Part shown: piece after piece, positions 46,097 through 59,033 of the stretch
How positions within the stretch are numbered: the first letter of the stretch is position 1
Layout of the letters: each line of letters starts with the position of its first letter
Origin: Chondrosia reniformis
Taxonomy: Eukaryota > Porifera > Demospongiae > Chondrillida > Chondrillidae
DNA length: 64,000 nt
Direction of reading: 5' to 3'
Assembly (NCBI GenBank): GCA_947172415.1
Contig: OX359198.1
Location: forward strand, 4,991,401-5,055,400
Notes under the pieces: model-generated
Databases searched by the model: none
The model's input: the letters and a program-made list of their open reading frames with translations, nothing else
What the model was told of the DNA's origin: nothing
Translations under genes and position numbers: made by a program

Positions 46097-49000
46097 TCAT
46101 AAAGAGACATCAATTGAAAGAATAGAGTGGTTTGTTTGAAGTGTCTGTCTGATCTGAACTTGTATGGATTCAGGTACATTCTTCAGCGAGACTCTCTTAA
46201 GATGATTGTTCTGTGAGAGACCTTTTGCAACTGCAGTAGCTCTTTGTGTAATGATTATTTCATCTTTTTCACTAAAACTATGAACCTCCATCTGAAGAGT
46301 GTCAATATTCACTTGACTACAAGCTGATGTCAATCTGGACATGTCAAGTTCCTGTACATAACAAGAGATACAACATTACTGGGTACACTTCTCTCAACAA
46401 TCAACTATCATTACAAATTGAACAACATACTCCTAATATGGTGACTGGACTACATATAGAACATGTCATTATTAGATTTAGATTGAACAAACAAATAAAC
46501 AAAATGTACTATATTGTACAAATCATTTTAAATAAACAAACTTACTTTAGACCAAATTGGGTATGTCACTATCAACTCCTTCAAAGGACAGCTAATGGCT
46601 TCCAGTACTAGTAATGGATCAGACCTTAGAACATGAAGTGTCTCCAATTGAGGCATTGACACACACTGAGCTACATCTTCCTTCTTTAGACCTCCATAAC
46701 CTGTAATGAGAGTTGGTTATCAAATGTAACTAACTGTGAATATCACTTCACCTGAACCAACTAGTTCACTATATAGGACATGTCAACTGATAACAGTGGA
46801 GAGGAACAGTGGAGAGGTACAGTGGAGAGAGGTACAGTGGAGAGAGGTACAGTGGAGAGAGGTACAGTAGAGAGGAACAGGAGAGAGAGGAACAGTGGAG
46901 AGAGGAACAGGAGAGAGGTACAGTGGAGAGAGGAACAGTGGAGAGAGGAACAGGAGAGAGGTACAGTGGAGAGAGGAATATCTCTCAATCAAATACTCTC
47001 TTCACTGGTGACAGCACTTGAATACCATCTTCTGATACACAACTTACAACATATCAGACTAGACCAGTGTCAAGTGCTACATTCAACATGAAAGTGGTCA
47101 TCAGAACACTCACTGCAAAGTTTCAGCTTTTCAATTGATCTGCTAACAGAGACACACTCTAAAATGGATATAGCATACCCAAGTGTGAGTTCTTTCAATG
47201 TATTGTTGTCCTTAACCTTTGACCTCAGTAAGGATACTTCCTGCACCTTGATAAATACAAATGTACAGTATCTTGAAGCATTATTTAACAAACAGACTGT
47301 ACTGGACACACTCAATATACGTACATATACGTACGTATATGGTATTACAGTTTAAGGAGTGTCTACACATGTCCTCATGTCTCAGCTGAGATTTCACAGA
47401 AATACAATATTTATATAACAAGTAATACACTTACATCTTTAATGGGTTGGACAAAATTATGAGATATGAAGAGAGTTAGATTCTTTAGTTTCTTCAGTGA
47501 AAAGACTTCAGCCAAAGCTGACAGAGAAGTAGCTGTAAGAACTAAAAGTCTTAGTATCTCAAGTGATTGTACTGACTGAACAAGGCTCTTTGCATCTACA
47601 TAATAAAATTGCAACAATTCATAAACATATTACACATATACATACGTAAACTGGAATTATAGAAATTATATTGTCATCTCACCATTTATTGAAAAGTTAT
47701 TAAATCCAATTTTAAGTTTGACCAGAAAAGGGTTGTTTTGGCAAATCTTCTCAATATAATTGATTGGTACGATTGAAGAAACAAGTAATTCCTGTAAATG
47801 TGAACACTTGCTCAAGCAATGTGACAATGCCATCCAATCAAATTGAGAGAGGCTAGCAGCATGTATATCCAGTGTTGGCTGAAGAAGCTGCACAACTTGC
47901 TCTGTGAATGGAATGTTTTGAGACTCAAATAACGAGTGAAACAGGAACAGACTTCGATCCATATGATCAATCTCATTTGGTAGTGGTCCACTGAAAACTG
48001 CTTTCTGAACTGCTTTTGATTTCAATCCTGTCAGTCCACAGTAGAAACGGAATGCCATAGCAACTGAGGGATTATCCATGTTGCCACTCCAAAATTTCAC
48101 TTGTTTCTCCTCTGGCAGACACTTCAGCTCCTCTGCACTCAGAAACTCCTGAAGAGTAGCATGTTGGAGGCTGTATGTGCGAATGGTTGAGAATGCCACT
48201 TCCTCCAAGTGGACATTCAGGAGACCCATGCAGTCAAAGTCCTCTGGTACTGGACCCTCAAACCCAAACACATCTCCCACCGTCTTCTCATCAAACACAA
48301 GGATCTTTGGATCACTAAGGAGACCATCGAGACACAACTGGCTTAGCTTACGGACCAACTCAGGTGCTTCATGAGGCAAATCATTAAAGCTGGCAATGGG
48401 AGGCAATCGACTTTCTCCTTTCTTCTCTCTCAAGTATCGAAAGATGAGTTGCAGGAAGAAGGACTGGTAACAGCTGGTGATGGTGGATGGGAAGGACTGG
48501 CCCTCGTGTTCAAAGACAGAACACAATATGAACAGGTTGACTGGAATGTACGCTGCTCCATTTAGATCAGGACGACACCTCAGCTCACTAAAGAACTTGG
48601 CAGATTTTGATCTATCTTGCTTCAAAAAGAAATTCACAAATTCATTGATTTGTGTTTCGTTAAATCCTTGAATTTCAAAGCACTTGAGATGCAGCTGTGA
48701 TAAATGGCTGCAGGATCCAGGACGAGAAGTGATCAAAATTGTGGCTTCCGGTAGTAGCTTTCCATGTAAGAGCTGATTCAGACAGGAACCTTCCTCCTTC
48801 AGAAGATGGACAGCTTCATCAAGTCCATCAAACAGGAACAGAATGGACCTTCCCTTGCTCTTCTGCAACACACTTGACAGGCTCTGGAACACAATGTCTG
48901 TGTCCTTTCCATAGTAAGCAAGCAGATCTGGCAGGCTCTTGGCAGTAGATATGCGTTTCTCACGAAGTGGAAACAGCAAAACTAGATCAAAGTCACTCTT

Positions 49001-49995
49001 GACTTCTCCAAAGGCATACCTTCTGGTAAGATGGCGGAGTAGGGTCGTTTTGCCAATGCCCGGAGTTCCAAATATCAGTTTTACACAATTTTCATCTTTA
49101 GCTAGTATCCTATCAGAAGGGATGGTCTGGTTGCCATGGCTACCAACCCACTCACAGTTGGCTTTACGCATGTTCTCCAGGAAGGCCTCAGCATTTTGTT
49201 TGGTCTTTTTAAATGGATCCTCTTCAACTACTCTCAGTTCTACATACTCCAATTTTGGAGCTACCTCGACCGGCCGAATTCTCTTATAAGTAGATTTAAC
49301 TGAATCGGAGTACACTGAGAGAAGCTGTAATACAAAAAATGAAAGGCGTTGGTAAAGATAATAGTGAGCCTTAAATCATACCAAAACAATTCTAAAGTGA
49401 AAGCTTGCTTGAGTTTTAGAGTATAATATACAGCTCGTAGAGACATATAGACCAGTATTAGCTATATTTGTGACTTGTAAAGTACCTGATGTTGAACTGA
49501 GGGAGTGATGGACTGATGTTGAGCAGAGGGAGTGATGGACTGATGTTGAGCTGAGGGAGTGATGAACTGAGTTGTCTGTAAAAACACATCAATCAGTCGA
49601 GCTAGTTTTATATTGTTTTCATGAGCACTGTCCTCCTTCAAACACTTTGACACTTTCTTCAGTTTCTCAAGAGACGGATCGCCATCTAGGATACTGTAGA
49701 ATTGGCTGTTCGCCGCTTCGAGCTGTACAGCTGGGCCGATCCGCTCAAACTCTCCTCTGTCGATGACACCCGCAACGCGAAGGCGTGAGGCAACGCGTCT
49801 CACATCACAGCTCTCTGTCAAGTGGGCGTGGAGGGTTTCGTTTAGAAACTGGCGAACCTCGCGACTCGTTGCTAATTTAAAAGAATAAGTAGAGTGAATG
49901 CAATGTCATTGGAAGGAAAATTAAGGAAAAAAAGCGTTACCTGAAGCTTCTGTGGACCTGGGATTACTAAATAGGGCACTCCACCATTGACCCAT
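46097..49995 (-). CDS. NOD-like receptor, CARD-NACHT-LRR, 928 aa
   Basis: Intracellular pattern-recognition receptor. Minus-strand exons: 49995-49941, 49871-49486, 49324-47683, 47595-47435, 47246-47114, 46700-46546, 46351-46097. Residues about 20-125 are helical and CARD-like (REVRQFLNETLHAHL, LRVAGVIDRGEFERI, FYSILDGDPSLEKLKKVSKC). A linker of three ITPSAQHQS-type repeats follows. NACHT: Walker A GTPGIGKTTLLRHL at about 233, Walker B ILFLFDGLDEA at about 308, then ATILITSRPGS and a winged-helix/helical region (SLQHATLQEFLSAEE). The last four exons are leucine-rich repeats (SLEILRLLVLTATSLSAL, NTLKELTLG, HLKRVSLKNVP), one repeat or so per exon. Start chosen from the upstream exon MGQWWSALFSNP. 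A partial paralogue lies at 61095-64000. Confidence 0.9.
46795..46975 (+). repeat. GTGGAGAGAGGTACA minisatellite in NLR 1 intron
   Basis: About a dozen copies of a 15-bp unit (AGTGGAGAGAGGWAC and variants). The homologous intron of NLR 2 has a shorter array at 63378-63472, so the array predates the duplication and has changed length since. Confidence 0.9.
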
Positions 49996-50041
49996 CTCTC
50001 AAACTGTCACGTGATACTCTTCAAAGATGGAGTCGATCGAT

Positions 50042-50480
50042 CCTGCTACATAATATTATGTAGTAGGTTAGTATATTTATGGTGCGGTCCTCACAGACGG
50101 ATCTTATACTCCATCTCGCAAGAGCAGAATGAGTGATGAGTGATGTCATTGCTCCATTTAGTAGTTTTAACTCCATGCCAAAGGAGCCTCCCCCTTCCCC
50201 TCCCCCTCCAGTCGGACAGGAGTACAACCAATACCAGCAGTTTCTCTATCTCAGTGCTCCGGACAGTACCACACCTTCTGGCTCCGGACAGTACCACACC
50301 TTCTGGCTCCAGACAGTACCACACCTTCTGGCTCCGGACAGTACCACACCTTCTGGCTCCGGACAGTACCACACCTTCTGGCTCCGGACAGTACCACATC
50401 TTCTGGCTCCGGACAGTACCACACCTTCTGGTTCCAGACCTTCTGGACAGTAAGCAACACCATCACAATGGATCCCTCAG
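50042..50480 (+). repeat. 25-bp minisatellite upstream of NLR 1
   Basis: About eight copies of a 25-bp unit (GCTCCGGACAGTACCACACC TTCTG) at 50256-50450. Before it, a frame reads MPKEPPPSPPPPVGQEYNQY; after it, 50470-50550 reads MDPSGGETPDSTSSLLRTTP then GQTV. These resemble the 3' receptor module, so this may be an expanded copy of that module. Period 25 makes all three frames cycle every 75 bp. CTACATAATATTATGTAG at 50045-50062 is a small palindrome. Confidence 0.85.
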
Positions 50481-50494
50481 GAGGGGAGACACCG

Positions 50495-50720
50495 GATAGT
50501 ACCTCCTCTCTCCTCAGGACAACTCCTGGTCAGACAGTAATGATAATGTAAGCACCTTTCTCTCAAGTGATTTACAAGACCATCAGAACTGTTCAACTGA
50601 CATTTACTGTTTTACTGTCCACTTCACTCGACTGACACATTCACTGATCTCATTTGTACAGTACAGTTTCTTCAGTAAATTATTCAATCAACTGTATATA
50701 TTTTATGGTTTATTTTGCTA
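50495..50720 (+). repeat. Third copy of the receptor 3' module
   Basis: CCTCAGGACAACTCCTGGTC, AGACAGTAATGATAATGTAA and CTCAAGTGATTTACAAGACC match 45765-45860 and 60745-60840. Further downstream TTATAATGCTRCTYCTGATG and GAGTAYRTA...GTAATT strings (50790-50930) match 45110-45240. Confidence 0.75.
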
Positions 50721-50929
50721 CAGATTTTTGCTTTATATTTATTTTGCTAATTTTATAGTATTTTATATAGTTATAATGCTAATATTATAAGTTATAATGC
50801 TACTCCTGATGCTTGTGATGGAGTATGTACTACAATATTAGAGGTTATAGAATGTGCTGACTCGTATAAGATATAACTATGTACTGTATCTACAATCAAG
50901 TTTAATTATTAAATGATGTTACTGTATAG

Positions 50930-51988
50930 TGTAAGCAGTACTGAGTGTACTGTTGGCAAACTTGACATTGAGACATTGATATCATCACACTTGTATAGCT
51001 ATATAGAGCAGTCATATCAGAGAATACAGCAGTACTCTCTAAGTAGGGATGTATATAGTATAAATCACACTCATTTGTTTTTGTAATCTAATCTGGGACC
51101 ACTGTAAAGTAGCCAATCACTAAGAGGCTCCCCAGTCTAAATAATGCTTATTGAATTGAAAAAAATTATAGTATAAACCACTTGTCCATAATCCATGTGG
51201 TCTAGAGATTAATGATTAATTAGGTGGAGTCACACCTTTTCATACCTAGTCAATTTGGCATGTCATATGTGTTACATCAATTATTATAAGAGACAATTTT
51301 AAAGGTATCACAACTATAACAGCCACGGCATAGTTGAAGTGAATGACAGAATTTGGTAAACGTTGGATTGGATTTCTGGACTGGACTGAAATACTAGAAT
51401 GACCTTTGACCTACTAACATAGGGACAATCCTATCTACATTTGTAGCTATACAAGTCTCATTAGCTAATGGCATTGGACAATACAATCACAATTATGCAC
51501 TTAAACATTATTAAGAAGTCATTAAGAAAGTCATACATGCTACCTCAGCACACACCAACCAGCTAGACTGCATGGACATGAGTACTTTGTGTTTAGATTA
51601 AAAGCAATTGTAATTTCGTATATTTCCAGACAGCAAGCTCTCCTAGAGACATTCTTGGCCAACGTTAATAGAACATTGCTGTGGCAACTGTAGCTCAGTG
51701 ATCTAGAGCACTGGTGGTCATAACCAACTAAGGTTGTCATACGTAGGTTGTATTTATATATAGTTTGATAACATCACAAATACAGCTACTGAGATATAGA
51801 CATTTTGTATTGTAGGCATAAAGCTAAACCACAGAATGATCATTACCTTAGGTTATCTCTATGTATATGTATAGGTATATAAGATTTACTATTGAATATG
51901 AAAAATCAGTGAATATGTAGGTTTGCATTTAACATAGGACATATTGTATAGGTTATCAAGGAGATGTTTTATATATCACAACCACAAG
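50930..51988. other. Intergenic region before the Ig/FN3 cluster
   Basis: Mostly AT-rich. A tRNA-like string at 51686-51745 (CTGTAGCTCAGTGATCTAGA, later GGTTG) has an A-box-like element, but the B box is degenerate. No gene supported. Confidence 0.5.
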
Positions 51989-54046
51989 ATGGCTGACCAG
52001 TGTTACCTGGTAACCATTTCCTTCATTTCAGTACTTCAAGGTGAGGCAAACATTCCATTTATATAGTACATTTCATCTGAAGAAAGTTATCAATATGTAC
52101 TTATATACATAGCTTGTTTTATAGTCTTTTGTGTGATCTATGTAATATGTCTGATTATTGATAGTTGTAGGAGCTACTGTTACAATCACTGCTCCATCAA
52201 GTCCTCCTTGTTTTGGTCAAACCTACAAGTTAACATGTACACATCCTGTACTTGATGCTGATACTAATGTCAGATGGGAGAGAAATGGAAGTGGATTTAA
52301 TCCTCAGTCTACTCCTAATCATGATGGAGATGATCCTATTCCAACTACTACTGCTCTCACTATCACTGTGACCAGAGAATAGTTTGAGAATAAAGTCTAC
52401 ACTTACAGATGTCTCACTTTTGATCTTGACGTTGGTCTTTTTGATCCAAACAGGGAAATCAGTAATGCTATCACAGTAAATCCATCTGGTAGGTCCCTTA
52501 TAGAGTATGATTTATACTTTTCTGCTGTTATGTAAGTTGTTTTTATCATCCATATTTTAATTAGACTAATTAGTCCTTTCAATGTAAATGTTATTTTCTT
52601 TGTGTATATGTACATAGATATATATACACACATGTGAATGTTTAAATTTCACAGAAGTACCCCAAGTACCGTTCAGTATCACACACATGAGAACATCTGA
52701 TTCAACCTCCGTTTACTGGCAACATAAAGATGTGTGTTTTGATACCATCTCATATGAAGTAGAAGTACTCCAAGATGGCCGACCCACTGAACTAACCAAT
52801 GACACTAACATAACTATTGAAGGTCTAGTTCCTAATACAACATATAATATAGCCATTAGAGCTGTCAGTGGAACAGTGAAGAGTGGATCTTTACAAGTGA
52901 TGGTCACTACATTAAGTGAGTGCTTGCTATAAAATGTGTTTTGTGAATGCACAGTCACTGTAGTTGCAGTTAAATCAATTATCACTTATAACAAGCTATA
53001 GCTACATACGTACGTACGTATGTACAATGAAACATCAGCTTTTTAGCACTATTGTATTTATTAAATTAGAAGACATTTTATGATCTTAAACTGTGACCAT
53101 CAGAGTGCACTATATACCTGTGTTCTTCCTGTACATGTTATTCTATACTTTCCAACAGAGAATACCACTTTACTAGCTAATCCATTAGAAAACTGTCGAG
53201 CCACTTTGACATGTCAACATCATGATAGAAATGACGTAGCCATTAGTCCAAAGTCAACCTTTTGGAAGAGGAACAATGGTAGCTTATATATATACGCACA
53301 TGTGAATGTTTAAATTTCACAGAAATACCCCAAGTACCGTTCAGTATCACACACACGAGAACATCTGATTCAGCTTCCGTTTACTGGCAACATGAAGATG
53401 TGTGTTTTGATACCATCTCATATGAAGTAGAAGTACTCCAAGATGGCCGACCCACTGAACTAACCAATGACACTAACATAACTATTGAAGGTCTAGTTCC
53501 TAATACAACATATAATATAGCCATTAGAGCTGTCAGTGGAACAGTGAAGAGTGGATCTTTACAAGTGATGGTCACTACATTAAGTGAGTGCTTGCTATAA
53601 AATGTGTTTTGTGAATGCACAGTCACTGTAGTTGCAGTTAAATCAATTATCACTTATAACAAGCTATAGCTACATACGTACGTACGTATGTACAATGAAA
53701 CATCAGCTTTTTAGCACTATTGTATTTATTAAATTAGAAGACATTTTATGATCTTAAACTGTGACCATCAGAGTGCACTATATACCTGTGTTCTTCCTGT
53801 ACATGTTATTCTATACTTTCCAACAGAGGATACCACTTTACTAGCTAATCCATTAGAAAACTGTCAAGTCACTTTGACATGTCAACATCATGATAGAAAT
53901 GACATAGTATTCAGTCCAAAGTCAACCTTTTGGAAGAAGAACAACGGTAGCTTTGTAGAGTATTCCAGAGGAGTAGTTAAGAGTGAAGCTGAAGAGACAG
54001 TTCTGTCCGTCACTGCTGAATATGGAGACACATTTACTGTGCACTG
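51989..54046 (+). pseudogene. Ig/FN3 receptor pseudogene with tandem exon duplication
   Basis: Paralogue of the gene at 54799-57663. Exon 1 51989-52040 (MADQCYLVTISFISVLQ); Ig exon 52165-52488, where an in-frame TAG (52379-52381) replaces the GAG of the intact copy (VTREEFENK); FN3 exon 52655-52915 (SYEVEVLQDG, LVPNTTYNIAIRAVSG); partial Ig exon from 53159; then a second FN3 exon at 53323-53583 and Ig exon from 53827. The second Ig exon runs into a stop after GDTFTVH at 54044-54046. Transmembrane and tail exons are missing. The stop could be read as a soluble truncated product, but the accumulated lesions argue for decay. Confidence 0.8.
52640..53975 (+). repeat. 668-bp tandem duplication of FN3-Ig exons
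   Basis: 52640-53307 and 53308-53975 are offset by exactly 668 bp at several anchors (GTGAATGTTTAAATTTCACA at 52633/53301; TACGTACGTACGTATGTAC; ACCACTTTACTAGCTAATCC). Differences are few, so the event is recent. The junction joins the Ig exon (GGTAGCTT) to the upstream intron (ATATATATACGCACATG). Confidence 0.93.
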
Positions 54047-54798
54047 AAACTACAAAATGGAGGAATGGAGGAAAGTAACACAATCACAGTTCAAAGACCT
54101 GATGAACCTCCTCAGTGTGAGATATGGGCAATTTAACTATTACACAGTACATTACACATTTGTATACATATGTACGTACATGCACATGTTGAAGGAATAA
54201 GGAGTGCTTGTTGCAATCATTATGAGAATACAGCCTTATTGAGCGTCAGCAACATGAATTTACTAATTTTGGACGTTTCGACCCAGAGGTCTTCATCAGC
54301 AATATACGTACGAGTTGAAACGTCCATAAGGCTCTATTCTCATGCACATGCTGCTATATATACATATATACTTACTGTATAACCTACGTAGTACAAGTAT
54401 ATAATTGCTGTAAGTACATATGTACGTATGTAGCTAGATGGTAACTTTACGGTATGCTATGCACATGTGTTCCTGTATGTGGTATGTAGATGTTAGCTGG
54501 CTATTTCAGTTAATAATCGGATGCATGTCAATTCCAATATATAATATCCTTAACTAGAAATTCATAAAAATTATACAGTAAGCTTAGATATCCCAATTAA
54601 GTGGAAAATAATGTGTATATAAAAGTATTCAGACTTTGTTGACAGAAAACAATGAACAAGTACATAGTGTAAGGTGTTTGTCGGTATATATATTGTAGCC
54701 ATAAATATATAGAAAAAGAAAACAGACAAATTTAGTGTTTAAAGTCAGTGAATAGGCATTTAATACAGTATATAATTGTCGACTATCACTACCACAAG
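54047..54798. other. Spacer between receptor pseudogene and receptor gene
   Basis: Contains an inverted repeat at about 54218-54345: GAGAATACAGCCTTATTGAG and CATAAGGCTCTATTCTCATG. Between them is GGACGTTTCGACCCAGAGGT CTTCATCAGCA, inverted relative to 45555-45590. No coding sequence. Confidence 0.6.
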
Positions 54799-57663
54799 AT
54801 GGCTGACAAGCGTTACCTGGTGACCTTTTACCTCATTTTAGCATTTCCAAGTAAGTAAGGGCTTATATTCAGCTCATTATCGGTATTCATTTCATTTAAA
54901 GAAAGTAATTCTAGTATATATATTTACATATGGGTCTATGTAATGTGTCTGATTATTGATAGTTGTAGGAGCTACTGTTACAATCACTGTTCCATCAAGT
55001 CCTCCTTGTTTTGGTCAAACCTACAAGTTAACATGTACACATCCTGTACTTGATGCTGATACTAATGTCAGATGGGAGAGAAATGGAAGTGGATTTAATC
55101 CTCAGTCTACTCCTAATCATGATGATGAAGGTGGTAATACTCCAACTACTACTACTCTGACTATCACTGTGACCAGAGAAGAGTTTGAGAATAAAGTCTG
55201 TACTTACAGATGTCTCACTGTTAACACAAGTACTGACATTGTAGTAAGAGTCTACAGTAATCAAGTGGCTGTAGATCCATCTGGTGAGCGTCATGTAGGT
55301 ATATACACATGTATACATATATATAACATTGGGTTGTCTGAAGCTATTTGTCTAACTCCCTATAGCTGTAATAGCTATTAAATGCATGCATCTGGACATA
55401 TTTTGGCATGTACATGTATTTTACTTCAGAATGCTGTTATATAGAGATTTCCCACATTATATGGACCATATTGTCTTGCTTGATATATATATACGTACAC
55501 AGATGTACGTATATATACGTACGTAGGTGTATATATATAGACAATTTCATTCTTTTCATCTATTTCACAAAGCAAATGCTTTTATAATTAAACTCAGATA
55601 CTGTTGATATTATCATTGAGAGGTCTCAATACCGAAGCCAATCAAATAGCCTCTACTGGAGATATAAGAATAATGAATGTTTTCTATATATCTCTTGTAA
55701 CATCACTCACTGTTTGAAGAGTAATGGAGTACCAGACATGTCATCATGTGAATATAATGTGATATACAACAGAGAGAGCTTCACCATACAACCTCTCATG
55801 TCAGATAGTCAGTATGAAGTGACTATACAAGCTGAGAGTGGGCACTATTCTGGTATTGTCAGTAGTATACATGTGATGGACATCTTTACGTTGAGTTAGT
55901 TTACATACGTATAAGTGATAGCGATATATTATTGAAATTGAATGTGAATTTTTAATCTATATATAGTTGTACATATACATACGTATGTGTGCCAAGATAT
56001 TCAGTTATAATATTTTTATAAATCCAACCTGTAAGGCCATACAAACATTGGGAATATACATATTTACGTACGTACGTATATGTTGCAAAGATTATACATG
56101 TACTTAAAAGCATGCTACATACATAGCTATGCATTCATCTCATTTCAGGAGCTCTTGTAGTAAAGGTCTCCTCAGAAGTAGTGTGTTACAACAGACAAGT
56201 CCAACTCATCTGTCAACATCATGATATAACTGATACTACATCAAGTGGACCCATCTTCAATCAGACCAGTCCTGTAGTATGGATAAGGGATGGAGAGAGG
56301 ATTGATCTACCTGATACATACCATATGGTTGTTTGGCAGAGTAATATTGAGACAGTTGTGAGTGTGACAACAAGAAAGAGTGTCTTCCTCAATGGAGAGG
56401 CTAACTACTCTTGTGCTGTTGTGTATGCTGATGGTAGTATGGAGGAGAGTGAACCAGTGGCAGTGAGAGTTAGAGGTAGGTAGTTTCATGTCATAGTGTT
56501 AAGATTGTTAATATTATTGTATTATAGTTAATATAGGGTCTCCCCTTCCTCCAAATGCTTTAAAATCCATGTTCTATAAAGGGATTATTTCCCTGATGTG
56601 GTCCCACAGTGATGAATGTTTTGAGAACTGTACCTTCCTGTATGAGGTAGCATGGAGACAAGCATCTGGCTCAGTGAAAGCAACCACTACTCTAACATCC
56701 TACACTATTGAAGGCATTGTTCCTGGTACAATTTATGAGATTGGAGTTAGAGCTTTTTGTATGGAAGATTTGTCCTTGAAAAGTGATATGATTACAGTAT
56801 TGACAACCTTTGCTGATGAAGGTAGGTAGTATTACAATGTATATACGTAGACTTAGAAAACAAGGACAAAGGATTTGTATAATTATCAAAGATGATGTAT
56901 CTTATGCGTATATATACAGGGTATACGTAGATGCTTGAATAGTCACTCTCCTACATTTGAATAGTCACTCTAGATCTCCTACATGATTAATCATAAAGTA
57001 TATAATGGACTAATAAGACCAATTGAGAGGGTTAACCTACGTATATAAGGATATAGTTATAGATTGACTCGTTTCTTACTTTTGCACCATTGGACATGTC
57101 TATACAAAGAGTATTATTGTATGAAGATTTAGTTACTTCTATATTAATTATTGTAATATTATATATATGTGTATGCACTATATTAATATAATATGTATAG
57201 TATGTAAATTATATGTATACTAGGTTCTCCAATAAGATCCTGTGTGCCATGGATAGCAACCTCAGTTGTTTTAGCTTCACTTTTGATTGTTAGTTGGGGT
57301 ATATTCATTGCTTCTTGTGTGGTAACAGCTTGCAGAGAAAATCAGAGAAGAAGGCATTTGCAATCCTTGAAAAGTATGTACGTACAGTGTAGTAAAACTT
57401 TTAATTACATTTCTGTAGCACTAATTTAAAACCTTATCTAGGTACACACTATATACGTACATACGTACAGGTTATAACCTATGCTATATACCTATATACA
57501 TTTGTCTTACTTTACAGACAAATGTGCTTTTATAAACGATGATACTGCAAAAAGGATCAATAATGAAAGTACTATTGATAAGAATGTAGAGATAGAGAGA
57601 AATCCTGCTTATGTACCTATTGAGATGAATCAGATTGAAGATAAGCCAACTTATGTTACTTAA
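54799..57663 (+). CDS. Ig-FN3 type I transmembrane receptor with NPxY tail, 525 aa
   Basis: Exons 54799-54850, 54963-55283, 55598-55894, 56149-56475, 56537-56821, 57224-57373, 57518-57663; every internal exon is phase 1-1, the usual pattern for shuffled extracellular domains. Order: signal peptide (MADKRYLVTFYLILAFP), Ig-like domain (CFGQTYKLTC ... VCTYRC), FN3-like domain (PLMSDSQYEVTIQAESG), Ig-like domain (RQVQLICQHHD ... NYSCAVVYADG), FN3 domain (IVPGTIYEIGVRAF), one membrane helix (PWIATSVVLASLLIVSWGIF) and a tail of about 65 residues. The tail has ERNPAYVPIEMNQ, with an NPxY motif, and ends KPTYVT. Ligand and function unknown. Neighbouring NLRs suggest, but do not prove, an immune role. 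Confidence 0.85.
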
Positions 57664-59033
57664 AATGATGGAAAATTCATATTAATGTCTACAGTGCCTT
57701 TGATATACAAACGTACATATAGGTACATATACATACATACGTATATATATATGATTAATGTAACCACTATTTAATACATTAGATTCCTCATTATTTGAAT
57801 GTACCTCTTTATATCGATTTTGATGTGCGTACATGTTGATTTTTTAATCACTGTGCATAATAGTGCATGTGGCCATGCGTATGTCATGTGATAGATCTGA
57901 TACGTAATTCCCAGTAATTGCTCTTTTAAAAATCAAGGACAAAGGATTTGTAATATATAATTATTAAAGAATAATTATCTTATATGTACAGGGTATATAC
58001 AGTAGATATATATAGAAGTAGGAATGGCATGCAGTGTTCACCAGTATTTTATAATTTAAAATGGTAATTTACATATAGAAGACTGCAATTGTTAGTATAT
58101 AGTATGTTGCTATGGTAATAAATATCTTTCCCTGTCAAAAGAATCACTATTCAGTTGTTACCCTGATATTGATCTTTGCTATTGCCTGCTCCTCATAACA
58201 CCTAATAAAAGATCATAACAATTGTATTAATACAATTGCAATTACAACTGACTAGAACATTCTAATGAACCTCACTAATTATTCACTTTAACAAACACAT
58301 GACATATTGAAATAAACTCTGAAATTGTTAGTGATAATACAAACTGACATCCTACAATTTAAAAAATTGTTAGAGGAGACTGCAAATATGGCTAAATACA
58401 CTTTTAATTGACCTGTACTACTGTAGATAACTCCAAAAAAAACAATTCAAATGATATTAAAATTATCTGTGAGAACAATAATCCATACTACCTATCAAGC
58501 ATTACCATGGCAACACCTAAATAACAACATTGCCATAGCAATGGCTACAATCTATTTAATAATTAAGACTACAGCTGAACAATTAGAACTCCTAGCTGGT
58601 CACATAAGCCTGACAGTGTACATATACATTAATAATTCATAAAATATATCTACTAGTTGGCCCGGAGGCACTTACACTTGGAAATACAAACAACATTAGA
58701 CTTTAGCTATATACGTACGTACAACTACTTACATTAAGTATAGTTTCTTATATAAAGTTGTCTACAGTAACTTGCAAGTGCTAACTTGGTTTACAAGCAT
58801 TCGTTGTCATTTTTAATGTACATACCAAAACCTAGTACAGTCTCACAGTGCATGTAACATCTCCCATCAACTTCTAGATAGTTGTCAATTTCTCTGTCAA
58901 ACACTTGTCATCCGTGATAATATCCAGTGCATTCTGACGACTGCTCTCAGTTTAAAAGGAATAACAATCAAAGTTGTCGACATTTGGCAATACAAACAAG
59001 TACATACAAAGCTGAGAGTAAGGTACACAAAGC
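57664..59033. other. 3' flank of receptor gene and AT-rich intergenic DNA
   Basis: Possible poly(A) signals include AATAAA at about 58119. No coding region is recognised. Confidence 0.5.

Noticed and set aside
46761..47021. Overlapping Arg/Glu- or Ser/Leu-rich frames
   Set aside because: Translations of the GTGGAGAGAGGTACA minisatellite inside an NLR intron.
48177..49289. Several 60-116 codon plus-strand ORFs in the NLR region
   Set aside because: Antisense shadows of the large NACHT exon.
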